Of a stretch of DNA of 27,682 nucleotides, positions 1 through 9,231 are shown one piece after another (the first letter of the stretch is position 1; each line of letters begins with the position of its first letter). Source of the DNA: Chara braunii (Eukaryota; Streptophyta; Charophyceae; Charales; Characeae); NCBI GenBank assembly GCA_003427395.1, contig BFEA01000143.1:792888-820569 (forward strand), read 5' to 3'. The position numbers and the translations under genes were made by a program. A model generated the notes under the pieces. It made no database searches, was not told the origin of the DNA, and saw nothing but the letters and a program-made list of their open reading frames with translations.

Positions 1-640
1 ATTTTCAGGTTTTTTCACGCATTCTTCTGAGCGTGAAAGCTTACTGAATTTGGAGTACTTTTTTAGTTGGCCTAGGCATGGGTGAGTGGCAAAAATGAAA
101 ATTGTGCCGAATCGGCGTGGCAATTACTTCGCAGTGTAAATGATTTTTTGTAAATGTTTTATTATTATTTCTGGAAAGAACACGACCTCATCTATGGATT
201 CTCAAAATTTCAGATTTTTGTGCATGTTCATTCGCCAAAGTTGCCTCTTGCAAAACGCCTGTTTCCTTGTGCTTGACCTCCCTGTTTTGAGAAGATGGGG
301 CTCAATGCCCGGGCCTGAAGGCCCTTTTGCAGTTCACGTGCCCGCACTTCTTTTTGGGGTCCGCTTTCGGGGACCGGTCCAACGCCCCCCACTTCTTTTT
401 GGGGTCCACTTCCACCCGAGGACCGGTCCTTCGTTTTTCCAAAAGTCCCGGTTCTAGAAGAGCTAGGTGTAGGTAGTCCGTAATTTTGGCAAGGACCGTT
501 CCCCAAATTTTTTTTGCCCCCTAAGAACCCACTTTGCGTCCTGGTCGTCCGCCACCAAAAATGCGACACCTTGACACAGACGCGGGAACACACTATACCG
601 CAGCCTAAGGGCTGCGAACACACACACATTGTCTACCACG
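1..640. repeat. Unknown dispersed/tandem repeat, copy A (window-edge partial)
   Basis: Copy A of a ~0.6 kb repeat that recurs, diverged, at 846-1469. Shared blocks include the segment around 170-220 (GGAAAGAAC, CTATGGATTCTCAAAA), the block at 290-345, the block ending in GACCGGTCC, and the end block with GCGACACCTTGACACA. It is uninterrupted across CACTATACCGCAGCC (591-605), exactly where copy B is split by the LTR element, so it serves as an internal empty-site reference. No coding content is recognised. The family is unknown to me; it could be a fragment of another retroelement. Confidence 0.75.
345..429. repeat. Two-unit direct repeat with GGACCGGTCC palindromes
   Basis: Two units (345-380 and 390-429) each start with ACTTCTTTTTGGGGTCC and end in the perfect 10-bp palindrome GGACCGGTCC (371-380, 420-429). 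Copy B at about 1300-1350 has only one such unit, so the duplication is specific to copy A or was lost in B. Confidence 0.7.
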
Positions 641-700
641 TGGGCGTCGGGAAGGCAGCCATAAGGTAGCCAAAAGCAAAGAAACTAAGAGTGCACGCAA

Positions 701-724
701 GAGAGAGAGAGAGAGAGAGAGAGA
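701..724. repeat. (GA)12 microsatellite
   Basis: Uninterrupted GA dinucleotide tract between the two copies of the ~0.6 kb repeat. Confidence 0.95.
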
Positions 725-845
725 ATGGAAAAATTGAAATATAGGTCAAATTGCGGTCGTGATCTATTTCACAGTTGGAATGATCTTTTCTAATTTATTT
801 AGCATTTTTCCTGGAAAGATCACAACAAAATCTATGAGTACTCCA

Positions 846-1469
846 ATTTTCAGTTTTTTTGACGCATTCTTCTGAGCACGAAAACTCACTAAATTGCACG
901 TTTTTTTACAGTTGTACATGCGGAGAAGAAATGTTAATCTGTTGATGAGTGTACGAGAACCAGTCTAGTATGGCCACTGTTTTCAACTATTCATTGAATT
1001 TGGAGTACTTTTTCAGTTGGCCCACACATGGCTGAGTGGCAAAAATGGAAAATGTGTCGAATCAGTACGACGATTATTTCGCGGTCTAAAGATTTTTTGG
1101 AAAAGTTCTGATTCTTTTCCTGGAAAGAACCCGACCTCATCTATGGATTCTCAAAATTTCAGATTTTTCTGCGGATTCCTCCGAGCACAAAAAATCGTCA
1201 AAGTTACCTCTTGCAAAATGTCTGTTTCGTTGCGTCTGACTTCCCTATTTTGAGAAGACGGGTCTCAACGCCTGGGCCTGAGGACCCTTTTGCAGTTCAC
1301 ATGCCCTCACTTCATTTTGGGGTTCGTTTCCACCCGATGACCGGTCCATCCTTTTTTCAAAAGTCCCAGTTCGTTTCCTCCCCCCCCTCCTAAGAACCCA
1401 CTTGCATCGTGGTCGCCCGCCACAAAAAATGTGACACCTTGACACAAACGTCGAAACCCACTATACTGC
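846..1469. repeat. Unknown repeat, copy B, left part (split by LTR element)
   Basis: Second copy of the repeat seen at 1-640. It starts with ATTTTCAG followed by GACGCATTCTTCTGAGC as in copy A, and carries extra sequence near 900-960. It stops at CACTATACTGC (1459-1469), where the 5' LTR begins. Its continuation (CCGCAGCCTTAGGG) lies beyond the 3' LTR at 14308, matching copy A at 598-609. The split proves insertion into a pre-existing repeat. Confidence 0.8.
1466..1469. repeat. Target-site duplication, left copy (CTGC)
   Basis: CTGC lies directly before the 5' LTR and CCGC (14308-14311) directly after the 3' LTR. The uninterrupted paralogue reads CCGC once (598-601). One C-to-T transition separates the two, as expected for aged methylated plant DNA. 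A 4-bp duplication is short for Gypsy elements (usually 5 bp) but the empty site supports it. Confidence 0.65.
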
Positions 1470-2008
1470 TGTCCAGGCAGAAACCCTGACAAGGGTATCT
1501 GCCCGGTGTTTTTAAATGTCGGACGATGTCCGACTTAGTAAATGGTTAATCGGGATTCATAACTTGATGAGATGGGTTATCTGCCATAAGTTTATTCGAA
1601 CCCGACCTATAACTAAAAGATTAAAAGTTTTCGAATTCTGGTCTGGATGCGTGTAGCGTCCAGAAAAAGCGGATGTGAATGACGAGGCTTCACTTCTTGT
1701 CGCGTGCCGCAGGGACGTGCGGAGATCGAAACATTAAAATTAAATCTATTCTACTTATAATAAGGTCGCGCGGCTGCTAAGCCGTGCAATTCAGGGCCTG
1801 ACTAGGCTAAAAAGAGCGCCCGCGTCGGGTATAGAGTCGGGGTGCACAGTAATAGGATGTTTTTAGGGTCCGCGGGGCTTTTCGCTAAGGACCGGGGGGC
1901 GATGGCGTTAGGGCTGGCTTGGTAGGGCAGCTGCTAAGGCCGTCCTACCTGCCAGCCACGGTAGCGAGTGGGCTTAGCAGGCATAGCCTGCTAAATGCTG
2001 GAAGGAGG

Positions 2009-2083
2009 CCTGCTGGGTATCAGAAACCCTTCATATAGAAAGGTTGCTTCTCTCCTGATGTGAGAAGGAGCTTGCCCAGTAGG
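2009..2083 (+). other. Three-way-junction RNA fold in LTR
   Basis: An outer stem CCTGCTGGG (2009-2017) with CCCAGTAGG (2075-2083), one G.U pair, encloses two hairpins: AACCCTT/AAAGGTT and TTCTC/GAGAA. The same arrangement is kept in the 3' LTR at 9735-9809, where the second hairpin is longer (GCTCC/GGAGC). Structure is predicted by eye only. Confidence 0.5.
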
Positions 2084-2184
2084 TACCGTCGCCAGACTAT
2101 CACCCTGCAGATTCAAGGATCAAGCCCAACGACCGTGACTGGGCTAACTCCTTTTGATAGGAGCGGGCCAGTTCCCTTGAGGTG

Positions 2185-2241
2185 ACACGGTCCATTTCGA
2201 CCGCGCGATGCACCAGATCGCGCGTCCGAAATCGACCGTGT
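2185..2241 (+). other. Long hairpin abutting the U6-derived segment
   Basis: Arms 2185-2209 and 2217-2241 (25 nt each, about three mismatches, 7-nt loop). The inner eight pairs CGCGCGAT/ATCGCGCG are perfect. It ends three bases before the U6 3'-half begins. The 3' LTR keeps it at 9911-9935 / 9943-9967, with several changes that mostly turn pairs into G.U or A.C. Confidence 0.65.
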
Positions 2242-2244
2242 GGG

Positions 2245-2301
2245 TAGTATGGCCCCTTCGCAAGGATGACACGCATGAATCGAGTAAGGGACCAAAGTTT
2301 T
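2245..2301 (+). pseudogene. U6 snRNA 3' half embedded in 5' LTR, with poly(A)
   Basis: The segment matches the 3' half of plant U6 snRNA from just before the AGC triad (here AGT) to the terminal T run. The run CAAGGATGACACGCAT (2261-2276) is identical to U6 from memory, followed by the near match AATCGAG and GGACCAAAGTTTT. After ATTTTTTGG comes a 17-A tract (2311-2327). U6 joined to A-rich sequence is typical of LINE-mediated U6 retro-chimeras. Both LTRs carry it, so capture predates this insertion. The 5' half with the ACAGAGA box is absent, so it cannot act as a complete U6. Confidence 0.82.
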
Positions 2302-2341
2302 ATTTTTTGGAAAAAAAAAAAAAAAAAGGAAACTTACTTGT

Positions 2342-2375
2342 CCCGTATCTGAATGCCTAAGCGCCCAGATACGGG
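2342..2375 (+). other. Stem-loop CCCGTATCTG/CAGATACGGG
   Basis: Perfect 10-bp stem (2342-2351 with 2366-2375) and a 14-nt loop. A related stem with the same right arm (CCCAGATACGGG, left arm near 3229-3240) recurs about 900 bp downstream in the same LTR. The 3' LTR copy has one arm mismatch. Confidence 0.65.
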
Positions 2376-2528
2376 CCTTAGTGAGGTCATCGAGCATCAT
2401 CGAGGAGAGTCCTCGTTTTTCTTCTTTTTGTTTTTGCCACGAGGGCAAAACGACGCGACCATTGGCTTAAGGCAGGGGAAGAAAAAAATATGAAAAACTA
2501 AAGCGCCATGTGGCCCTGCGAGGAGCAA

Positions 2529-2545
2529 CGGGGACTTAGTGTCCC
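2529..2545 (+). other. Stem-loop GGGGAC/GTCCCC
   Basis: Perfect 6-bp stem with a 5-nt loop (TTAGT), identical in the 3' LTR. One of a series of short stem-loops in this part of the LTR. Confidence 0.5.
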
Positions 2546-2886
2546 CACGAATCGTGCAGGTACCCATGATAACGGGCGACCGTTCGTCAAAGAGGTGAGT
2601 TTTTGTTTTCTTTTTTTCTTTCCTTTTTTTATAGATCTTCTTTAGATTTTTTTAGACTTTTTTTTCCTTTCTTTTACTTTTGAGATTCCCCCTTCGTCTT
2701 TTCTTACTGCTTAGGGTCGAGGTCCCACTAGCAAAAGGATAGGACCAAGCCCCTGAATCTGGATGTGTTTTATGCAGAGATGTAGAAATGCATAAACGAA
2801 GTTCAATCTCGATTTCCTGCGTTTCTCCAGATTCAGGCATTCAATCCGATCCTCATTGCTAGAAGGACCACACCCCATAAGAGTGC

Positions 2887-2908
2887 TCGTTCGTTTTAAC
2901 GAACGGGT
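2887..2908 (+). other. Palindromic stem-loop CGTTCGTT/AACGAACG
   Basis: Near-continuous palindrome CGTTCGTTTTAACGAACG, identical in the 3' LTR (about 10616-10633). Confidence 0.6.
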
Positions 2909-3125
2909 TGCACCAACGATATGCCAGACTATTTCGTAGCACTCTCCCCGACTCATGAGGAGGCTGAACCTCGACAGTCTGGATGAGCAAAATCGAATGA
3001 ATCTACTGCGCTATCGCGGTTTTGTTCGGACATGGGTTTTGGGACCTTGTACTTGTGTTACGAGGGACTCTCTGCACCTGTTTTGGGTGGTTTCCAGTAG
3101 CGACGAACGGTCGCGACTGTTGGCT

Positions 3126-3133
<8 letters not shown>

Positions 3134-3197
<64 letters not shown>
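3134..3197. repeat. (AG)n microsatellite in 5' LTR
   Basis: About 32 AG repeats. The same site in the 3' LTR (10861-10877) has only about 8, so the tract expanded in one LTR or contracted in the other after insertion. Confidence 0.95.
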
Positions 3198-3205
<8 letters not shown>

Positions 3206-3777
3206 AGGGGGGAAGGCTTGGGGACGCGCGCCTGTATCTGGCGCCTGTTTTGGCCCAGATACGGGCGTGGCAGGGGACAACAACCCCTTGAGCCTGATGT
3301 TAGTCGGGCCATGCGACATGACTAGGGAGGCTGCTCGTTTCCCAAAACGAGCTGCCGTCTGCCCAAGGAAACGAATGGGCTGCAGGGTGATGACTGTACC
3401 CGGTGCTGCTTGCATCCAGGTACACGCGTGCTGGATAGGAAGAGAAAAAAAAAGAGAAGAAGAAAGAGGAGAAGGAAAAGAGAACGGTCGCGTATATGGC
3501 CGTGACCGTGGTGCAGATGCTGCCCCAGAAGCTTCTAGGGGCTGATGGGACTGCATCTGTTCAGTTTAACAGACAGTCTTGTAGATGGCTTGATATAACC
3601 ATTTTGGACTGCGTATGGCCGCGGGTGACGGCCAAATGCATTATTAGGGCCAGAAACTTGGTTCCTCCAGGGGAACATCAAGATTTTCAGCCCTTCATCT
3701 CGTTTTAGATCAAGGGTCAGGCCCTATTTTGAGATTTGGCTGGAGGGCAGAGTTGCTGCTCCTTGCCCTCAGCTGGC

Positions 3778-3785
3778 TATAAAAG
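3778..3785 (+). promoter_or_regulatory. TATA box, 5' LTR promoter (U3/R side)
   Basis: TATAAAAG follows GCTGGC in a 5'-CCCTCAGCTGGC context and is conserved in the 3' LTR (11454). It is the best core-promoter candidate, placing the RNA start near 3805-3815 and giving a U3 of ~2.3 kb. The start position is inference. Confidence 0.6.
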
Positions 3786-3898
3786 AAGCCAGCAGCAAGC
3801 CAGCCAACATTCATTCGTGGCCAATGCTGCTGGAGTGAATGCTTGCTGTTTGGAGGAGGAGTTGTTGGCTGGAGGTGGAAAACGGAGGTTCGCAGGAA

Positions 3899-4043
3899 GG
3901 TTGAGGCTGGAGGCTACCATAGCCACCACCCCTGCGAGGAGGGAGGAGGCCGTTGGAGTGGTGCGGCCGCGGCTGAGGTTGGAGGCTGCCATAGCCACCG
4001 GGCTGCGCGGTGCAGAGGAGACTCTGCCCGTTTTGCACGGCAG
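3899..4043. repeat. ~72-bp two-unit tandem repeat, downstream of TATA
   Basis: Two units beginning near 3899 and 3971 share GGAGGCT followed by CCATAGCCACC. Both units are present in the 3' LTR. The frame spanning them is open in both LTRs, on both strands, which I attribute to GC-rich repeat composition rather than coding. Confidence 0.6.
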
Positions 4044-4174
4044 CGGTAGGTCATCGGCAAGTGGTGCAGGGGATACTCTGCCCTTTTTTGCGCAGCGTCG
4101 GCAATCATTTTAGAGTGACTTTGCGGTGATGTTGTTCGCTCGGTACTGCAACGGCAACGCTTTTTGGCGGTGAC

Positions 4175-4373
4175 GAGGAAGCGCTGTCGATTTTTTGTGG
4201 CGGCAAGATTTTGGCAGTGGTGCGGAAGCGCTGCCGGATTTTTGCGGCGACAACGCTGGTTTTCTTGGCGGTAGTGCGGAAGCGCTGCCAAAAATTTTGC
4301 AGCAACTGCGCTAGTTTTCTGGGTAGTGGTGCGGAAGCGTTGCGGGGTTTTCACGGCAGTGAAATTGGTATTT
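4175..4373. repeat. ~47-55-bp tandem repeat in 5' LTR (four units)
   Basis: Four units start at 4175, 4222, 4276 and 4331, each with (G)CGGAAGCGCTGC followed by a T-rich stretch and GCGGC/GCAGC. The matching array in the 3' LTR begins at 11853. It lies in the likely transcribed leader. Confidence 0.75.
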
Positions 4374-5500
4374 TGCCCAGATTACAAAGAGTGGGAGCTG
4401 GACATTGGCGTAAGGAAGGTGCCGCTGAAGTGGTGTGAGCGTGGAACCGATGTGACGTGGTGACATTGGAGGCGAGTGACGACGACATTGAGACGTTGTC
4501 GAGTTATAAGGAGTGAGATTGAAACGATTATTGTGGCAGACATGTGGTGATCAGGTTTGGTAACTTGTGGGGTTTGGATTGGAGATTGAGTTGGCGTTGT
4601 TTTTGGTCGGAGGTGTGACGTTGAGGCTGTGAAACTTGAGAGTGGGAGCACTCTTCTTGACGGCGAGCTCGTTTCTGTCTTAGTAAGAGGCGCCTGGGTC
4701 AATAGCAACGCCTAAGGGAGGGTGTGAATTATCTTTGTGAGCGGTCACACCGTGGGTTGTGTCGCAAATCTTTTAACGGAGTGTTGACTTTCTTGAGTGA
4801 GCCGTTTCAACTTCACTCAAGGTCAGTTAGTGGAATGACTCATACCTCTCTTCACACCTGTGTGAACCCACACTTTGCTTGACCCTATTCGTTTGAATAT
4901 TCGAAAGAAAAGGTATAGAAAATTGTGCGAGTCATGCATGTGAATGAGAAGGTCAAACGTGAGTCTGGGATTGTACTGTTTTCTCCTGAACTTGTTTTCT
5001 ATGCATGTTGTGCAGGTAGGTAGAAGGGTGCTTGCAAAGGAGATTGATTATGCCTGTTGGAGAAAAGAGAAGAGGATTGTCTTTTCTTTACGTCTCATCC
5101 GCCTACATGACAGAAAATATTCATTATTTTGAAAAACTTTGGCTCTGTATGCATCATAAAATGATTTCAATTGAAATAAACTTGGAGCAAATAAGGTCAA
5201 ATGGATTTAGCTTTCTCTCTATGATTGACTTTTTCTATCCCGAAGGACCTTATCTACCTATACTTGTCCAAATGATCCTTGTTGTCTATCTTCCTCAGTT
5301 TTTTTCTAAGTTACCAAAAACTTATGAGTAATAAGGATAAAAGAAACCTACTTATGACGAACACAGTCTTTCTCTCTAGGAAGCACCTAAGGCGGGGTTC
5401 GTATGCTTTCGGAGCCGACCGTGTTATCGACTTGGAGTGAACCCGATTCGTCGGGGGTGGTACTCTGCTGACTCGGTGGTGACGGCCCAACCTCTGAGAT

Positions 5501-5518
5501 CCGAGTCTTCGGGCTCGG
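5501..5518 (+). other. UUCG tetraloop hairpin
   Basis: CCGAGTC-TTCG-GGCTCGG forms a 7-bp stem (one U.G) closed by a C(UUCG)G tetraloop, an exceptionally stable RNA motif. It is identical in the 3' LTR (13181-13198). Confidence 0.65.
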
Positions 5519-6361
5519 GCGAGGGGAAGGAGTATCCACAAAACCACTTCCTAAAGGGATAGGTGCGTGTTGGAGGCAGAAGAAGCTCTAGTCCACAAAA
5601 AGAAGTAGGTAGTGAAGGTGATAGTTCGCTTTGCGCGGTGATAACGACTGCGGTTTTGTTTTGAATGACCTAATGATGTAGATGGGTACTCCATCATTCG
5701 TGGAACAGAAAAAATAATTTTTGCCCAGGCGGACAAAGCGACCAACAAAATTTTTATTCGCTAGATAATACTTTCCTCCAAGGAAATTGCACATGGTATA
5801 GAGGTGTGGTCGAATCGAGAGTTCAGACTTCGGCTAGAAACCAGATCACTTGTTGATATGCATGGTAACACTGGAATTTACCTGCAGAAGTGTTTCCTGA
5901 CAGGGTTTAATAGGTGTCGATAGACCCAACCGTAAGTTAAAGATTAAGTTGTTCTTCCTAATCTTTCATCAGTATCGAGCCTCCGCCTTGGAAGCAGCGG
6001 AATGAGTCATATAGGTCGGGAAGAATTACTTTGGCAGATCGTCTCATCATATCAAAATTCAATCTTGTGTGATTGGATATAAAGTGTATTAATTTTATCT
6101 ATTTATTTTGTGGTCAGAGAGTTATAAAGGGACTAGGATTATATTGTGGGTTTTATGTTTGGTTGAGATCGTCCTCGTCGACCGACGTTCATTCGTACCT
6201 AGGAGATTAGCGCCCTAGGGGACGGACAATGTTCGGGTCCACTTGGAGTTAACCAAGCGTACCTATACTCCAACGAGCGAGCAAACGCCCTCGGCTGACC
6301 TACGTCTGCAATTGAATGTAAAAGCTCTCGTACGTGGGTCAGTAGCTCGGTAGGGATATGC

Positions 6362-6389
6362 CCCTGAGGGGGGTGACAGCCCCTTAGGG
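6362..6389 (+). other. Stem-loop CCCTGAGGGG/CCCCTTAGGG near LTR end
   Basis: Ten-pair stem (one G.U), arms 6362-6371 and 6380-6389. The 3' LTR keeps most of it, and the antisense relic near 14800 appears to keep pairing with a changed outer arm (ACC/GGGT in place of CCC/GGG). This is consistent with a maintained structure. Confidence 0.5.
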
Positions 6390-6629
6390 AAGATAAGATG
6401 TGCCCCGCGAGAACCTATCCTGTCGTAGGGGACCGCGGGATGTACAGCCGGCGCACCCGGCCAGAGCGACGAAGGAGCAATGCAACCACGTTCTTGTCGG
6501 AGGTTCGAGGGATTTTTTATGCATTGTCCTAAGTTGTCTTAGGTTTTGTTTTTGTTTTAACTCCTGCGTGACATAGCTGGGAGGGCACCTGCGCTTTGCA
6601 AAAAGGCGGGGGCCGATGCACACGACAGG

Positions 6630-6649
6630 TGGCGTCGTTGCCGGGGAAT
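6630..6649 (+). other. Primer-binding site, tRNA-Asp type
   Basis: TGGCGTCGTTGCCGGGGA lies two bases after the 5' LTR end. It is complementary to the 3' end of plant tRNA-Asp(GTC) including CCA, with one mismatch (T for C at position 6). This fixes the orientation and the LTR boundary. tRNA-Asp priming is typical of several plant Gypsy lineages. Confidence 0.88.
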
Positions 6650-6921
6650 AGCGGCTATCTACCGTGGTCTCTGGTGGAACGACACTCGGGTAATATTGAT
6701 AAATGACATTATGAAAATATGATTGAATATTGTTTGAGTCAATCGCTCGCTGTTTTGTTTTAAGAGGCGAGTGATACTAATGATTTTATAAGTCAGTTAA
6801 ATTTGGTTTCACCAGTATTGAACTAATAAGGTTGAAACTGACATATTTTTTAGATTAGTTTTTATAGGTATTTCCTCTATTGATTTTAATTATTAACGAA
6901 GTATTTTGCCTCTTGCAGGAC

Positions 6922-7625
6922 ATGATAATGAAGAAAGGAACATTTTCATATATGAGTCCTCTCTTTGAAGGCGGCGAGGTCACCGAATTTTTACAAGCGT
7001 TTCAAACTTTGGCAATGCGGATGAATTGGGAAGAGCATCATAAGTTTCTTTTTGTCTTAAATTTTATCTCCAGAGGTTGAAGTCTGATATTGAGCTTCTT
7101 TCACGAGCGCCTTAGACTTGGGTTGAATTTGAGAGACTGATACTAGCCAAGTTCCCGGAATCCTCTGAAGATAGGATGTTGAAGGGTAAAAGGAAGTTAG
7201 ATTGTGAGTCTGACCAATTAGGGCGACCTCGCAAACTTACTAAAGCGGAAAGGGTTGCGCGTAATTTAGCCCAAGGGGTTCAAGGGACTTGTCAGAAAGC
7301 GAAGCAAGCTATAGGTCGACACGAGTCGCAAGAAAACATTCACACTGCTTCAGACGAAAATATGAATTAGGCTGAGTGTCCGAATCAGGGAGTCAAGGCA
7401 AGAAAAACTTTTAGGTTTCGTAAACTTTAAAAATACACATACTGTGGCATGTGGGGTCATAAAAAAAGATTTTGCAGACGCCTTGACTACGATATTAAAG
7501 AAGGGATAATAAACAGGCATGAAGATGGAGTCTGCAAGGATTGGAATCATGTGCCCGTCTTCCCTATTCGAAAGGAAGACAAATCTATTAGAAACGTCAT
7601 TTTTGACCGCATGTGGGGGGATTGA
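6922..7625 (+). pseudogene. Degenerate retrotransposon gag
   Basis: Gag-like reading in two frames. The first frame starts at ATG 6922 and contains a capsid-like helix stretch (EVTEFLQAFQTLAMRMNWEE) before a stop at 7078-7080. The reading continues in another frame from about 7071 with a WVEFERLILAKFPES-type segment, a basic region, and a CCHC zinc knuckle at 7434-7475. In-frame stops lie at about 7119, 7368 and 7428, and the reading ends at TGA 7623. At least one frameshift plus three stops make this copy non-coding. No protease or polymerase follows. The fold pattern (W.EF...L...F plus CX2CX4HX4C) is that of Ty3/Gypsy gag; the lineage is inferred only. Confidence 0.75.
7434..7475 (+). other. 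Zinc-knuckle remnant, first Cys changed to Tyr
   Basis: The codons read Y-x2-C-x4-H-x4-C (CGMWGH core). A canonical nucleocapsid knuckle is CX2CX4HX4C, so the first ligand is lost (TAC where TGC or TGT is expected). A stop codon sits just upstream. Confidence 0.75.
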
Positions 7626-8725
7626 AGAATTAGAGTAAATATCATATTCATCTCCATCTTTTGGTCGATCATCATTGCTGCTTGAGTCCGGGGTACTTAA
7701 AGGTCGTTGAGCTTATCATTTGGATACCTCGGTTATCTTGGTCTTTGATATAAAAACTTTTGGGTTTTAGTATTGCGAGGAAGGCAGAATATGGGGAGGT
7801 TAACTTTGATTTAATATATTTTTGTATATTAATTGAATTTATATTACTGCTGATTTGAATTTTGTGAATATTATGAAGTGGACATCGAGGAAACTCTGAC
7901 ATGACATCAACTATGGGTTGACTAGATTTGAGTTACACAGATAACCTCGTGTCATTAATAATTTACAATTCTTGTGAGATGGATGAACCTTTATTACGAT
8001 AAGGGCATGATTGAACCGGACTATTATGAAATTTTATGTGAAAACATTTGTTGTGAATTGTATTTTGATGATTTGAATGTAGTGATTAATTGTTCGTTGT
8101 CATGTTACGATATCTTTCTGATGTAATTGTGAGCTCTGTATGTGGTAGTGAGGCTCGCGCCGGAATCGTGCTTCTAGTCCATAGCGAGATGCTGTCTTCA
8201 GAATCCTATGTGGTTTAAGAAAAGGAAGGCTACACTATCATTGAAAGGGAGGAAGGTGTTGCGACCTTCTTAAGACATTGCTTATAGAGGGGGCGATTAC
8301 TGTCGGGTACGAGAGAAGGAGTGGTTACCTAATCTTGTATCAAGCAAGATCACTTCACCTCTATGGCCAAGGCCTAACCAACCTGGGCTATGTGAGGTGG
8401 GGATGTCTAACTCTATAGGGAGAGGATTGATGAGGTCACGACACTGGAATCAGAGGGAATGTGGTGAGGCTCGAATCTTAAGCGGGGCTTGATGTCGAGA
8501 TGTTATCCTTATACGGATTACACCACTCCTCGAAGCACATCACAAAAGTTCAGAAACATCGGACATGATAGTTATTTGAGTTATTTTCTCTCTAAAGTTG
8601 GAATAGGAACAAAACTTGGGCGATAACTTTTTAATGAATGGTTGCTCTCTGAGTGGTTCGTTCAGACTTGTCCGAACAACATCCGTCAGGTTGATCTATT
8701 GTAATATCAACATGAAGGTTGTCGA
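7626..8725. other. Internal non-coding region of the LTR element
   Basis: No open frame or domain is recognised on either strand. It contains no polymerase motifs that I can see. It occupies the position where pol would lie in an autonomous element. Confidence 0.6.
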
Positions 8726-9083
8726 TTTTAGGCTTACCAGGGGCGGAATCTGGTAACCATTCAGAGAGACAAAATTGTTAGTCGCCAGTGGGATGATGCT
8801 GGAACCATTCTGAAAACGATCCTCTGTATTTTAGGCTTCCAGGGGCTGAATCTGGGTCCAAGTTTTAATTTTTAGGCTTGCTAGAGGCGGAATCTGGTAC
8901 TATTCCAATTGATGAGTAGAAAACTGTTAGGTTTAGGCTTCTGGAGGATGAATCCGGTTTTGTTGCGTTATATTTATGCTTCTGGAGGCTGAATCCAGTT
9001 TTATTGTATTTATGTTACAATTGCTGGAGTCAAATCGAGTTTTGTTGTGTCTATACTTGGGCTTCTGGAGGCTGAATCCAGGT
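8726..9083 (+). repeat. Seven-unit hairpin repeat upstream of the 3' LTR
   Basis: Units begin near 8726, 8829, 8870, 8931, 8973, 9010 and 9058. Most read TTTAGGCTT, a left arm, a short G-rich middle with GAA, then a right arm. Arms differ but pair: TACCAG/CTGGTA (unit 1), CCAG/CTGG (unit 2), CTGGA/TCCAG (units 5 and 7). The last unit ends ~150 bp before the 3' LTR. Unit 6 is degenerate. Confidence 0.75.
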
Positions 9084-9219
9084 TGTTGGTGAAAGTTTCA
9101 GCTTATTCTGGACGAATGTTTTGGATTGTTGTGTATTGTAATTGTTGTTTTCACATGAAAATTTCATAAGAATCCTAACTTTGTATTTTTGATGGTGAAC
9201 GACGGGGTCGTCGTTCAAT

Positions 9220-9231
9220 GGGGCCCGGGAA
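9220..9231 (+). other. Polypurine-tract-like sequence
   Basis: GGGGCCCGGGAA lies just before the 3' LTR start (TGTCGGGG at 9235). It has three C residues, so it is not a clean polypurine tract, but it sits where plus-strand priming is expected. Confidence 0.45.

Larger units (their letters stand above)
1470..6627 (+). repeat. 5' LTR (5158 bp)
   Basis: Direct repeat of 9235-14307, collinear over its whole length. Visible differences from the 3' LTR include a ~50 bp segment near 1765-1815 missing from the 3' copy (the junction shares AAG, consistent with a short-homology deletion) and a longer AG microsatellite. In order it holds stem-loops from ~1910, a U6 3' half plus poly(A) (2245-2327), further stem-loops to ~3710, a TATA box (3778), GC-rich tandem repeats (3899-4373), a possible AATAAA signal (5175-5180) and a cUUCGg hairpin (5501). 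The ends are TGTC (1470) and CACGACA (6621-6627). Confidence 0.92.

Noticed and set aside
1467-1469. LTR starting three bases earlier at TGCTGTC
   Set aside because: Both LTRs are preceded by TGC, but TGTC...GACA gives matched inverted termini and a 4-bp target duplication consistent with the empty site.
2040-2083. Hammerhead ribozyme (CTGATG and GAAAC strings near stems)
   Set aside because: The conserved CTGANGA core is not met (CTGATGT), and the order and pairing of GAAA and the cleavage triplet do not fit a hammerhead.
2955-3556. Long overlapping open frames on both strands across the AG tract
   Set aside because: The dinucleotide tract encodes ER or SL repeats in every frame; these are composition artefacts within the LTR.
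3736-4113. Conserved LTR-encoded small protein (also open at 11495-11791)
   Set aside because: The frame is open in both LTRs, but so are overlapping reverse frames; it consists of GC-rich tandem repeats, the plus-strand ATG at 3736 precedes the TATA box, and differences between copies often change residues.
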